NCBI GenBank assembly: GCA_001600095.1
Contig: BCIX01000001.1
Location: forward strand, 5,667,198-5,731,197
DNA: 64,000 nucleotides
Direction: 5' to 3'
From: Bullera alba
Lineage: Eukaryota; Basidiomycota; Tremellomycetes; Tremellales; Bulleraceae
Positions 35,096 through 45,543 of the stretch are shown here, one piece after another; position 1 is the stretch's first letter; every line of letters begins with the position of its first letter. Position numbers and translations under genes: made by a program. The notes below the pieces were generated by a model, which saw nothing but the letters and a program-made list of their open reading frames with translations, was not told the DNA's origin and made no database searches.

Positions 35096-36352
35096 ATGTG
35101 CATCGTCTTCTACACACTCAACCATCCGGGGTATCAGCTGTGAGTCCTGCGTTGTATTGCGGCATCATACTGATGCTGCGCTACTAGGATCCTCGCCGCG
35201 AATCGAGATGAATACCTCGACAGGCCAGCCTTGCCTGCTCGATGGCACAAGTTCGAGCTTTCGCTACCACTCGATTCAGTCATCGGTTCAGGCGAGGTGC
35301 CGCCTCGACCACCAATGCAAGCAGCTATTGAAGGGACTACGAACAAGAAAGAGGCAGAGAAGGTGAAGCCAGAGGAAGAGCCATGGGTGCTGTGTGGGAG
35401 GGACCTGGGCAATCCCGCCGCTGGGACTTGGCTCGGCATGACGAGGGATTTGAGGATCGGTATCCTGTACGTGCGACGATGAGGCGCTGAGGTCATTCAT
35501 GCTGATGAAGACCTATGTATAGAACCAACATTCGTTTCCCTATAGCTCCCCCTTCACCCAACGCCCCATCAAGAGGTCTCCTCCTGAAACGATTCCTGTC
35601 TTCCTCGCCGTCTTCACAGCCCGCCTCGGTCGAGCAGTACCTCCTGGAGCACCATAGACTGATCGACCAGTACGATGGCCTCAACCTCCTTCTGTTCCAC
35701 CTACACCCTCCTACCGGTGGGACCAACGAATGGGCTAAACCCGACATTGGATATCTCACCAATCGACCTGTACCCACGATAACACAGATCGCCACGCCGA
35801 CTCGACCTCTGGTGCCATTACCCGCTATCGAAGGCGGGGAGGTGAACCAGCTTGTCATAGGGGATGTCCAAGGGTTGAGCAACTCGCCAATGCTTCAGCC
35901 CTGGCCAAAGGTCAGCAAGGGAGAGGTCAAGATGTCAGAGATCCTGTCAGAGTGGTCCGCTCAACCGAATGATCCAAACGACCCGGACAACTCGGAGACC
36001 CGGCTGATCGACTCGCTCATCCAAGACGTTCTCGCTCAGACCAAGCCCCTAGACTCGCTGAAGGACACCATGAGTTGCACCTGTCTCCACCCAGTCTTTC
36101 TTGGCGCCGACACGACCAAACAGGCCGCTAAAGGGGAGGCAGGTAGATGGTACGGCACTCGCGTGTCCACAGTCATTCTTGTGAAGAACAGTGGGGAAGT
36201 GACCTTTGTCGAGAGGGATATATTCGTCGATGACGGCCGAGGCGGACATGAGAAGGGGCGTGGCGAGAGAAAGTATCGGTTCAGTGCGTCCTGTAGTTTA
36301 TGAATCCTCGTGTGAATGATCTGCATTACACAATCTCATAGGCGGTACATGA
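35096..36352 (+). CDS. TANGO2 / NRDE-family protein
   Basis: Exons 35096-35139, 35188-35466, 35523-36283, 36342-36352; 364 residues. The family signature is at the very start: MCIVFYTLNHPGYQL-ILAANRDEYLDRP, with the NRDE motif and the free N-terminal Cys2 that some relatives expose. Further family blocks are VLCGRDLGNPAAGTWLGM, RIGILTNIRFP, SRGLLLKRFL, GLNLLLFHL and YLTNRP. Near the end, YGTRVSTVILVKNSGEVTFVERD matches the conserved C-terminal strand pair. TANGO2 proteins are linked to acyl-CoA or heme handling and Golgi organisation; the exact reaction is unsettled. The last exon encodes only the final few residues. An alternative tail (HDLIEELVPNP...) lies in another frame and is not used. 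Confidence 0.85.
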
Positions 36353-36396
36353 CCTGATCGAAGAGCTCGTCCCAAATCCCAACCAAGCGCGCCAGA

Positions 36397-37282
36397 TTAG
36401 ATGAAGCCAATCTGCAGATGGTCAGCGATCAAGTTGGCCTTGACAATCTCTCTACTCACCTTGTTGGCAACCTCAAGGGCGTCGTGGTCCGCGGTCAATC
36501 GGACGTAGGCCTTCTTCTTTCCATCGGGCCTGATCAGGGTGTTGATCTTGGCAGACTCGACATCGTACAGCTTCTTCACAGCGTCCTTGATCTGTCTCTT
36601 GTTGGCTTTCAGGTCGACGATGAAGACGAGGGTGTTGTGGTCCTCAATCTTCTTCATGGCGCTCTCCGTGTTCAATGGGTGCTGGATCGTCCTGAACTGG
36701 TCCATTCGTGGCAAGTGTGGGACGGATTTTCGAGGGTATTTAGGAGCTCGGGGCAGTCGAAGCGTCGTGGGTCGGTGGAACGAGACCGAGGTTCGGACCT
36801 TTCGGATGGTGTGGGACTGGGTACCCTTGAGGGCGGCCTTCTTTGCCGATTTGGCTTTGGCATCTTGGGGCTTGGCCGAGGCTGCAAAGGGTCAGTCAAG
36901 TTCCATAGAGCCTCATAGAGCCTGACGCAACGAGCAACACTGGATCTGGCAACGACTTCCTGCTTCTCTCCATGTAATCCAATTGCTCCACTATGTCCTA
37001 AATCATCTTCCAGTCGACCCATTTCTGTGGAGGCAATCCTTTTCCGCTGGATCTCAAGCATGCCTCCTGAATTCGGTTCCCATGGCTTCCTGTGCCGGGG
37101 TTCTCGGTGTCCCGAGCTCATCTGCGGCCTTCCTACGCTCCAACATAGAATCCTTTCTTGCCGACATCTTCGCACCAATCACCATCCACGCAAGGTCGCC
37201 AAGTTGTGCCAAATCCAGTGTTCCCGACTCTCCAATTGACTCCTCACTCACCCTTCTTGCCGGAGGATTGCTTAGCAGACAT
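36397..37282 (-). CDS. RPL25: Cytosolic large-subunit ribosomal protein uL23
   Basis: Component of the 60S subunit at the polypeptide exit site. Exons 37282-37252, 36881-36460, 36411-36397; 155 residues. The N-terminal Ala/Lys-rich extension ([20 protein letters not shown]) is typical of eukaryotes. The core contains [66 protein letters not shown] and the C-terminal ALEVANKIGFI. The first intron (37251-36882, 370 nt) is seven times longer than most in this window, as often in ribosomal protein genes. The last exon is 15 nt. Its 3' end nearly meets that of the TANGO2-like gene. Confidence 0.93.
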
Positions 37283-38338
37283 TTTACCGGAGCTACAGAG
37301 TACGATAAGCTGTGTACCGACGACCAACAAGACGGTTTACTCACTATTTTTTGATGGATGAGTGTGACCAGTCGTTGCTGCCCAAAACCTCGAATCCACA
37401 GGAAGCTCCAGTGGGAGCAAAATCGTAGGAAGTGGAAAGTGCCACAAAGCTGGAAACTCCGAAGTTCCGCGGACGGGGGATGCATGGGCGAATTCCTAAT
37501 CGCCGATGATGACGAGATTTTAACGCCGACGCGGGCGGACCATTAAGGTAGGTGTTTGTGATCCGCTGCTTCCGGGATCGATGGTCCGGGCTAGGAGAAT
37601 ACTCGTTGACCGAGCACACTACTTTGACACCACTTTACACGTTGCACACATCGGATAGCTTCAAACACGCGCAATCGAAAGCACCACAATCTCGGGTTCG
37701 GAGATGGTCCCTCGCCGTGATTAGCGCTGAGCATTCCACGCCCGAAATGACCTCATTCCTTCGAATGGCAGCGGAAAGGTGTTGCTGCGAGCTAGAGAAG
37801 CTCACTAACTTAATCCGATGAACCCCATCAACGTACCTCACTTTGGACCTTTGGAGCGTCGGACGGGAGTTTCAAACACCCACTATCGCTAGCTCCAAGG
37901 CGGGACGGGATACTTGTAGGACGGGATGTCCCTTTCTCGGACAGTGTTCGCGACTTGCGGATGACACTGAAGGTGATCCGAGCTCCAGACCATCTCAGTA
38001 GCTCCCATTCCACACACGCTCCAAGTCCGTAGCACCACTCTCACACACGCCCGGGGATGACAACTTAGCTCCAATCACACATGCCCTGCTCCACTAGAGT
38101 GTTCACGGACCTCGACGCGATCGCAAGGATGACGTCGAACGTGGTGCACTTGTCGATTGTCAATTCTTGCGCGATCTTGAGATGGCAGAGAATGTATAAA
38201 GAGGGCCACTGACAGCTCGTTTCTCTTCTTCTTCATCAACTCATTCTCAAAGCAACTTCACTACTCCACTCTCTCCAGACTTATCAAACTCTATAATCTA
38301 CACCCTCCAAACCCAAACCACACACCACCACATCGACA
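37283..38338. promoter_or_regulatory. Divergent intergenic region, RPL25 / secreted protein gene
   Basis: About 1.06 kb between divergent starts. It includes TATAAA at 38195-38200, 139 bases before the ATG of the secreted-protein gene, followed by a C/T- and A/C-rich leader typical of strongly expressed fungal genes. No coding signal of its own. Confidence 0.5.
38195..38200 (+). promoter_or_regulatory. TATA box of secreted protein gene
   Basis: TATAAA followed by a pyrimidine-rich leader (38220-38280) upstream of the ATG at 38339. Confidence 0.5.
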
Positions 38339-39074
38339 ATGCTCTTCACCAAACTCGCTGTCCTCGCCCTTCCCTTCATTGGATCCGTCTTCGGTTCCCC
38401 CATTGTCAAGAAGGATGAGCTCTCTATCGAGAAGCGAGACTCCATCGTCACCGTCATCACCAACTTCCAAAACCAGGTCGTGAGTATTCAATTCTAGCTG
38501 TCGATCCAACCCGCTGACATCGATCAGAACGGACCTGTTGCCTCCCTCAAGGCTGCCAACAACGGCAACATCCTCACCGCCAATGACGCCCAGGTCTACC
38601 TCAAAGACATCCTGAACGCCATCCAGGTCGCTCAGACCGGTGTCGGAAGCGCTTCCACCAAGCGAGACCTCGGCGAGCTCGCTTCCGAGCTCCAGGCTAG
38701 GCAGGAGGCCGACCTCCAGATCGTTGGCGCTGTCCTCGCTGAGATCATCCAGGACATTGTCGAGGCTGTCGAGGGTATCGTCGACGACTTGAGGGCTCTC
38801 CCCTTGGTTGTGAGTAGATCGGGCTTCTTGAACATGACTGTGACTGACCTGTGCCCAGGGTGCTCTCATCATTGCTATTGACGGCGGCCTCACTACTCTC
38901 CTCCTCGGTGTCCAGGTCGTCCTTGTCGGTGTCCTTCAAATTGTCGCTGGTCTCCTCGGCGGTGTCCTCGGCCTCGTCCAGAGCCTCGGTCTGTCCCTTC
39001 TTGCTGGTGAGTGAGCCTCGTTTTCCAATTAAGACACATCTAACCCTGTCCTAGGCCTCCTCCTCGGCGCCTAA
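38339..39074 (+). CDS. Secreted hydrophobic protein with two Kex2-type sites
   Basis: Exons 38339-38479, 38528-38809, 38859-39006, 39055-39074; 196 residues, no cysteine. A signal peptide (MLFTKLAVLALPFIGSVFG) is followed by a short pro-segment ending in EKR (32-33); a second basic site is TKR (92-93). Residues 110-140 are amphipathic and rich in Ile/Val/Glu (VGAVLAEIIQDIVEAVEGIV). The last 55 residues are almost wholly Gly, Leu and Val (LLLGVQVVLVGVLQIVAGLLGG...). Codons are strongly biased to C-ending forms and the promoter has a TATA box, so expression is probably high. No family recognised; surface-active, hydrophobin-like or HsbA-like roles are conceivable but unproven. Confidence 0.75.
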
Positions 39075-39737
39075 ATGTGCTTCATGGAAGCTTAAGACGT
39101 GTCTCCGATACCCACTGTAGCTACATAATACAATTCCCTCATAGCTATACACGAACACTATGCACTGTTTCAAGTCTTATCATGACGGCCGTCTTTGTTG
39201 TCGCATTGCTGTACATATCCTCTAAGCCTAGCTTGTTTACCTGAGCTGGACGCGAGGAAGCCTGCTTTGGCTTCAGCTGACTCCCTTTCTTTGTTTTGCC
39301 ACCCACCCTGGAGACTAGATGACACGCGCGGCCAGTTCCTCCTCCTCCGCCTCTGACGCCACGCCCGTTCAGCTGCTCGTAGGTGATTACGTTTTTTCCA
39401 TCCCATTCCCGCCAGCCCTTTCCTTACCGGTGACGATCTTCCAGCTCACTGTCTGTCCTCGCCATTCTCTCTTCACACTCCATAGATCTCATAGACCGTA
39501 GACATCCCTTCATCCTCCTCAACACGTACCATACCCACCAACACTCTCATCAAAGCGATTCTCACGCCGCAGAGCAGTAATACCCAGGTACCTTCGGGCA
39601 AAAGGAAAAACAATACGACGAGATCGGTCAGCCTTGCGTCACCACGTCCGATACAACCCGGCTATAGTTCTGTGCTTTAGTTTTTCATCTCCTTCTTCAA
39701 TCCTTCTCCCGCCAGCAAACATCGACGCATAGTCAAT
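39075..39737. promoter_or_regulatory. Upstream region of the PP2C gene
   Basis: About 660 bases. C/T-rich stretches at 39330-39560 and 39680-39720 suit a promoter and leader. Nothing coding recognised. Confidence 0.4.
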
Positions 39738-42085
39738 ATGGTGAGTTGTCAGGTTTATGAACGTGTCAGAGGACGATGGAGCACAGAATGAGACCTTTGT
39801 GGAACGCCTTTTGGTATCAACAGCCTTTCAAGGAAGAAACTCTTTGTCCGGCCGATCGCATCGTCGTGAACGCGTAACTGACGACTCCTCTTTCCACAGG
39901 GTCAAACACTCTCAGAACCAGGTCAGTATTATGGACCGTTCGCTCGAGCGAGACGCTGATGTCAGCTGTTTTGTTCATCACCTCCTTTATCCTCACACGA
40001 CCACTTACTACGTGTTTGCTCACGCCCCGCAGTCACGGAGAAGCACACCACGGTTGTCGTGCGTGGAAAGCAGTATTGGGTCGGACTCTCGGACATGCAA
40101 GGATGGCGAATAAGTGAGTGAATGGTGTCGAGCTCTTCTGATACCCTAGGTATGGAGGATGCCCATTCGGTCCACCTTTACATGCCCTCCCCTAAATCCT
40201 CTTCCGCCCCCATCGAGCCTTCTTCCGAGACTATCCCCGAGCAGCCTACAGGATCGACAGTCACAAACAACTCGCCCGACAACCAAGATGGAAACGCGCT
40301 CTTTGGTGTGTTCGATGGACACGGCGGATCGACGGTCGCCAAGTTTGCTGGAACAACGTTGCACAAGCGTCTATCCGACTCGGACGCGTACAAGTCAGGA
40401 GATTATGACAAGGCATTGAAAGAGACCTTCCTGAAGACGGATGAGGATCTGAGAGCGGATGCTAGCTTTTTCAACGATCCAAGTGGTTGTACCGCTGTGG
40501 TGGGGTTGATAACCCAGGACGGAAGAATCATTGTGGTATGTCGCTGAAGTCGAGGAAGCGTTTGCTGATCTTATAGGCCAACTCGGGAGACTCCAGATCG
40601 GTCCTTGGCTACAAGGGCGAGGCGAAAGCCATGTCTCACGATCACAAGCCAACGAATAAAGGTGAGTAGTTTGTCCTTCCCAGAACCAGTACTGATTTTC
40701 TCCCAGAGGAGACTGCGCGAATCACTTCGGCCGGTGGCTTTGTCGAATTCGGTCGTGTCAATGGTGAGTCTGGCTCCCAGATGACAATGCTGACCTGCAG
40801 GCAACCTCGCTCTGTCGCGTGCTCTAGGAGATTTCGAATTCAAGCAGAATCACTCGCTAGAGCCAGAGAAACAAATTGTCACCGCCGACCCCGATATCAT
40901 CACGCACAAGATCGACGGAGAGGAAGAGTTCCTTGTTCTCGCTTGCGACGGTGAGTTGCCGTCTACAATCAGAGCTGATCCTGCAGGTATCTGGGACTGC
41001 TTGACTTCGCAGCAGGTCATCGACTTTACCCGACGGGCCATTGCAAACGGAGATGACCTCGGCAAGATCTGCGAGGACATGATGAAGAAATGCACTGCGA
41101 CCGAGTCGGATACAGGCGGAATCGGATGCGACAACATGACGGTCATCGTGGTTGCCCTGCTCAACGGCCGAACTCCGGAGGAGTGGCAGCAGTGGGTCCA
41201 GGAACGGGTAGAAAAGAAACGTAAGTCTTCACTTGACGATCAATGCTGACTGGCAGACGGCTACGACACCCCAGCCAGCGTTCCGGACATCTTCGGCCAG
41301 ACGCAAGGACGTGGATTGACGGGAGGCGTGACCAGCGGCATGGGTATTGGCGGAGGCGCGGGTGGCTTCCGAGTTGCCGGCGCCGGCGGCCTGGCCAATA
41401 TCGCCAGCATATTGGGCGCTTCCGGCATCACTTTCAAGCCCAGCGATGACAGCGACGAGGATGAGGACGACGAGGACGATCTGCAAATAATCGGAGACGA
41501 GAGCCAATCGGATGTTCCTGAAAGCAAAATCAAGGAGATCAACCAGAATAGCTATATCGATGATAAAGGACTAAAGGGAGACACCAAGCCCTCGGATGTC
41601 ACTGATAAGCTGGTGAGTAAGCCCTAAAAAGCCCCACCAGCTTGATCTCCATTTCCCCATTGTATAAATAGACGACGTCGCTGAATGAATCTGCTTTGCC
41701 CCCCTTTGCGCAGGACTCGACCTCTGCTCTCGACACGGACAGTCAATCTGGTAGTGTGAGACTGGTTGACGAGGATGGCGACTCGACCATGGATTCTGGA
41801 GATGATTCGGATGAGACGACAACGGGGGAACCCTCGGCACCGGCAAAGTCATCGGGAACGAAGACGCCAAATTTCACCTCTGTCGGCTCACCAAACGTTC
41901 CACCTCACAAAGAGCTTCTCCCTCTAGATGACAAGATTGGCGGTGGCAAGCAGAGCAACAAGGATAGATTGAACGATTCGTCCGATCAAAAGCAGTTTGA
42001 AACTGTCCCACTCGGCGACGAGCCGAGTGCTGCGGTAGGGACCGAAGGACTGATGGACACGAGCGAGAACCCAACAAAGATGTAG
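39738..42085 (+). CDS. PTC2: PP2C-type Ser/Thr phosphatase, Ptc2/Ptc3 group
   Basis: Metal-dependent phosphatase that in yeasts switches off stress MAP kinases and the DNA-damage checkpoint. Exons: 39738-39740 (ATG only), 39900-39921, 40033-40113, 40150-40535, 40577-40661, 40707-40763, 40801-40950, 40987-41220, 41257-41612, then from 41672 (or 41715) to 42085. The N-terminus MGQTLSEPVTEKHTT is diagnostic for this group and proves the 3-nt first coding exon; Gly2 is a possible myristoylation site. Metal-binding motifs: WRISMEDAHS, VFDGHGGS, NSGDSRSVL, ALSRALGDFEFK, ACDGIWDC, GCDNMTVIVV. The C-terminal 280 residues are acidic and Gly/Ser-rich, as in Ptc2/3 tails. Two acceptors for the last exon are both in frame, so 14 residues are uncertain. 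Confidence 0.92.
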
Positions 42086-42316
42086 CATGGTTGTCAGAAC
42101 GGGAAGTTGTGCAGAGAGGAGCCTTCTCTCTTTTAGATCGGAGAGCCTAGATACCCCTTTTCATACGATGCTCTATAAACAATCCGGGTAGAGAACACTG
42201 AATGTATTAAAACGATTCCGGCGGAGTTGACGCGTTCGAAAGTCGTCACTTGTCAATATGAAACACGTCCAAATTGATCTCTTCCTCCTCGTCATCTGAC
42301 TGCAACTTAGGCGAAC
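42086..42316. other. Short intergenic spacer
   Basis: About 230 bases between two plus-strand genes, without a coding signal. Confidence 0.4.
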
Positions 42317-43712
42317 ATGAACCCACATCAGGCCCAAGCCTCGTCGTCGAAACCGGTCAGACCTGCGGGCGCGCTCACCCCTGAGTTACTGGGCAGATTC
42401 AAGCCAGCCAAGGTATTCACCGAGGAAGCCCTCGAGAGAGGCGCACCGGGATCATCACCTGCTCAAGGTGCCAGCTCGACCAGTCTGAAGCCTCAGATCA
42501 TATCCATCGCCTTTGACGATACAGGAGATCGATGCTTGACCAGCGGAGAGGATGAGGGATTCACACTGTGGGACGCGAAGAAGGGAAAGTGAGTGAGACT
42601 GTGCGCTTGTAACGAAGACTTGAGCTTACTGGTGGGTAGGAAACTACGCAACTTCTGGTCAAAGAAATACGGAGTCTCCCTCGCCCGCCTGACCCACAAG
42701 GCGGGCAATAGCATTCATTCGTCGACAAAAGGCAATGACCATGCGCTACGATACCACTCCGCGCATGATAACAAGTATCTGTCGTATTTTTCGGGACACA
42801 CAGGAAGGTGAGTAGACCGGCCTGCCTGGCTGTCGCTCAATCCGAGCTCATTGTTATCAGAGTCCGATCGCTGCACATGAATCCATGCAACGATACGTTC
42901 CTCACCGCTGGTGATGATGGAAGTGTGAGACTGTGGGATCTAAAGTCGAATCATTGTCAGGTGAGCATTGGCTTCCGATGCACCACTGACGAGGACAGGG
43001 CGTATCAGAAGATTTGGGCGGGTCCACCATCGCTGCATTCGACAACACCGGCGCCATCTTCGCAGCAGCTGTCGCCGACACTCAGTATATCCTGCTCTAC
43101 GACGTCTCGGCCATGGACTCGGTACGTTGGCCAGCATAGGCTAGCTTGTTGACATTTCACAGACCGCCTTCCACTTTGTCCAACTGATCGACGTCTCATT
43201 AAGCAGAATATCTGAACCCCCGCCTAAGGTCGATTTCACCTCCATACATATTTCAAACCACGGCAAGTACCTCCTCATCGGAGCCGCCGGTGATGCCCAC
43301 TACCTCTTCGACGCCTTCGCCCTCCTCCCATTGCGCAAGCTAGTCGGTCATGTGGGGCTCGGTAAATCCAGTGGAGAAGAGGTCTCCTTCACAGCCGACT
43401 CGAGGTTCGTTGTCTCAGGCTCGAACGATGGGAAGGTGTACTTCTGGGACCTGGGCACGGAGGACCTCACCGGGCCTGAGACAATGGAACGTCCCTGGGT
43501 GGAGCTCAGACCGTGCGCCGTGGCCAAGTCGTCGTTGGACCCCGGACCGAGCCGTTGTGTGAGATTCAATCCGCGGCATCAGATGATGGCCGTCGGAGGC
43601 AACGAGCTGGTGAGTGACTTCAGTCTGCCCGCAGTGCAGCACGCTGATCCGCTCTCAGTCGTTCTGGATACCTGCACCCGATGAGGAGGCTCTACTAGAG
43701 GAGGGACGATGA
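42317..43712 (+). CDS. SWD2: WD-repeat protein Swd2 (COMPASS / 3'-end processing)
   Basis: Exons 42317-42588, 42640-42807, 42861-42960, 42999-43121, 43163-43609, 43659-43712; 387 residues. WD repeats are visible as ISIAFDDTGDRCLTSGEDEGFTLWD, VRSLHMNPCNDTFLTAGDDGSVRLWDLKS, STIAAFDNTGAIFAAAVAD and VSFTADSRFVVSGSNDGKVYFWDL. The phrase LRYHSAHDNKYLSYFSGHTGRV with FWIP at the end (SFWIPAPDEEALL) is characteristic of Swd2/WDR82. The protein serves both the Set1 H3K4 methyltransferase complex and the cleavage/polyadenylation factor. The last exon (54 nt) has a decayed second copy about 1.5 kb downstream, inside the peptide-gene duplication. Confidence 0.9.
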
Positions 43713-43889
43713 AGTCATTGTACAGTATACATTCATGTCATTCCCATCGCATCACACTTATTAACCGTATCATTGACGTACAATCCCAGAGTCGTTCATT
43801 CTTGTCTCACGTCGCAGACTTCATCAAGCCCGACATGATTCCGCCCTAACGACCAGTACAGCTCTTCCCTTGGTCCGAAAGTCATCGGT

Positions 43890-44611
43890 CTAAAGACCCT
43901 CATCGCCGTCGTCGTGGTAGTCGCTGCTCTCCTCCTCCTCCTGGCGCTTGTATGGCTTGGCGCCTCCAGCGTACTGGAAGTCCTGCCCTGCCGGCTCTCC
44001 CTCTTCCTCGTCCTGCCTCTTGTAAGGCCTGGCACCCCCTGAACGTTGGAAATCCTCCGCTTCTAGCTGTTGCTCGTCGCCCTCCTCATCGTCGTCATCC
44101 CTCTTGAAAGGTTTGGCCCCACTGGAGTTTTGGAAGTCCTGACCTTGAGGCTCGTCGCCCTCACTCTCGCCCTCGAAGTCGTCCTCTTGCCGCTTGTAGG
44201 GTTTGGCACCACCAACGTACTGGAAGTCCTGGCCCTCCGGCTCGGTCTCATCTCGCTTGTAGGGTCGCGCTCCGCCGGAGTGCTGGAAGTCGAGCTCCTT
44301 GGGCTTTCCCTTATTGTCAGGTTTACCGTGGTGACCGTGTGATTTTGGATCTCGAGAAGCGATCTTGCGAACGGCGCCGTTGACATCGGCCGTCACCAGG
44401 GTGCCCTTGTAGTCCTTGATCAGACCATGGGTAGTGGACTCTAAGGACTACAGTCGAAGTGTCAGCTACACGTTGCACCAGTCGGTCTGTAGACCTCATG
44501 GACGACAGTACCCACTCTCTCGAAGGGAACATCACCATTGACGGGCTGAGGCAACGCGCAAACGGCGCTCACAGAGAGTAGGAGGGTGAATAGGGCTTTG
44601 GTAGGTAGCAT
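43890..44611 (-). CDS. Secreted precursor with five Kex2-bounded peptide repeats (copy A)
   Basis: Exons 44611-44516 and 44447-43890; 217 residues. Signal peptide MLPTKALFTLLLSVSAVCA, then a pro-region with THGLIKDYKGTLVTADVNGAV and SRDPKSHGHHGKP. Five units follow, each ending in Lys-Arg: DFQHSGGARPYKR (85-97), DFQYVGGAKPYKR (106-118), DFQNSSGAKPFKR (136-148), DFQRSGGARPYKR (164-176) and DFQYAGGAKPYKR (188-200). Spacers are strongly acidic and usually end in Gly-Gln. Kex2-type cleavage after KR would free acidic-tailed peptides whose conserved 11-residue core is DFQxxGGA(K/R)PY. This is the layout of multi-copy secreted peptide precursors (pheromone-like, Rep1-like). The core shares F-x3-G-G-A-x-P-aromatic with the Cryptococcus peptide Qsp1 as I remember it. 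No cysteine in the repeats and no CAAX box, so not a lipopeptide mating pheromone. Confidence 0.82.
43944..44291 (-). repeat. Five coding peptide repeats of copy A
   Basis: 39-nt units at 44291-44253, 44228-44190, 44138-44100, 44054-44016 and 43982-43944. Spacers are 24, 51, 45 and 33 nt and encode acidic residues. Unit sequences are more alike than spacers, which suggests selection on the peptide. Confidence 0.85.
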
Positions 44612-44723
44612 GATGTCTGTGAGTGGTAGGTGGAAGGGGATGAGTGGGGAAGACAGGACGTCCACTGGTCGATGCCGGTCGAGATATACGTTTACTTGAC
44701 CTTCACCGTCGAAAGTTGTGTTT

Positions 44724-44743
44724 CAGGTGCGTGGCTGGAATGA
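44724..44743. promoter_or_regulatory. Conserved upstream block, copy A
   Basis: CAGGTGCGTGGCTGGAATGA (plus-strand reading), about 113-132 bases upstream of the copy A start. An identical block sits at 46415-46434 upstream of copy B, followed in both by ATTYCGATCTGGACC and GGCGCCATA. The rest of the two upstream regions is less alike, so the block may hold a control site. Confidence 0.5.
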
Positions 44744-45197
44744 CCAACATTCCGATCTGGACCATGGGCAAGGCGCCATATCGTCCAACATATCAGAAAC
44801 CATTCGCCATTCTTCGTGCTTGTGGCTATACATAGCGCCAGTACGGGTCAGCTGTCAGCGTGTCAGTGAGATACGACTCGTGATATCGACGTTAGGGATG
44901 TTGTAATGCAGTCTCAATCGCCGCAATATCAGTTGCCGACTGCCGTATGCCGGAAGTAGTCTCCAGTGCTCGCTTCACTTGAATCCAACCCCAACTGCCG
45001 CTAGCGAATAGCGATTAGTGATGAGCGAGCTGAGGGCTTCCCCAGGCCAGGTCATACGGTGAGCGTATGTAACAGAGCTACACACGACATCACTTGCGTC
45101 TCCTGGCTCGAGCGCTGGAACGCATCAATGAGTAACGTGGTGTGACGAAGTGCAGGATCTCGATCTGTCTTTCTCCCCGCCGATCACTGTTCGAGCA

Positions 45198-45258
45198 TGT
45201 CTCAGTCGGTCTGACACCCGGCGAGCAGGCTTTTACCGAGAAGGAGGTGGTGAGACCA
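45198..45258 (+). pseudogene. Decayed copy of SWD2 last exon
   Basis: TCTCAGTCGGTCTGACACCC and the following GCGAGCAGGCTTTTACCGAG line up with the acceptor plus last exon of SWD2 at 43653-43717 (TCTCAGTCGTTCTGGATACC, then GATGAGGAGGCTCTACTAGA), including the bases just after its stop codon. Substitutions and small gaps destroy the frame. It marks one border of the tandem duplication. Confidence 0.6.
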
Positions 45259-45401
45259 TTGTAATGTGTTCGTTCATGTCATACCCACAGCATCGACTTC
45301 ATGAGTCATCGTCGTACAATCAGGTATAAGCTCAAAATCGTTCGTTCTCGTCTCAGGTCGTTATTTTCACCACATCGTCCTATACCACTGCAGCCAAGCG
45401 T

Positions 45402-45482
45402 CTAGAGCGGCCCGGCGTAACCGAAACGTTGAACATCCTCCGCGTCTACTTGTTGCTCGTCGCCTTCCTCCTCACCGTCAAC
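45402..45482 (-). pseudogene. Degenerate, out-of-frame peptide-repeat remnant of copy B
   Basis: On the minus strand one frame reads EEEGDEQQVDAEDVQRFGYAGPL and a stop (23 residues; the key part is EGDEQQVDAEDVQRFGYA). It matches EGDEQQLEAEDFQRSGGARP of copy A residues 154-173. It lies downstream of the copy B stop codon at 45544 and in another frame, so it is no longer translated. Confidence 0.6.
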
Positions 45483-45543
45483 CCTCTGAGACGGCTCTGC
45501 CCCGGGGGAATATCGAGAGCTCTAACCTTGAGACACATCATCC

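Larger units (their letters stand above)
44612..45543. other. Spacer between the two peptide-precursor genes
   Basis: Left part is the copy A promoter. The middle holds no gene. From about 45200 the sequence resembles the SWD2 3' end and the flank downstream of copy A (CATTGTA...TTCATGTCAT...CGTACAATC...), and near 45400-45480 it carries an out-of-frame remnant of a peptide unit. See separate entries. Confidence 0.6.

Noticed and set aside
38291..38893. 200-codon minus-strand frame opposite the secreted hydrophobic protein
   Set aside because: Shadow of a strongly codon-biased gene; it crosses real introns of the plus strand and lacks motifs.
43890..44611. Lipopeptide mating pheromone precursor
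   Set aside because: Basidiomycete pheromones end in a CAAX box and contain cysteine; these repeats have neither, and processing would be at KR sites.
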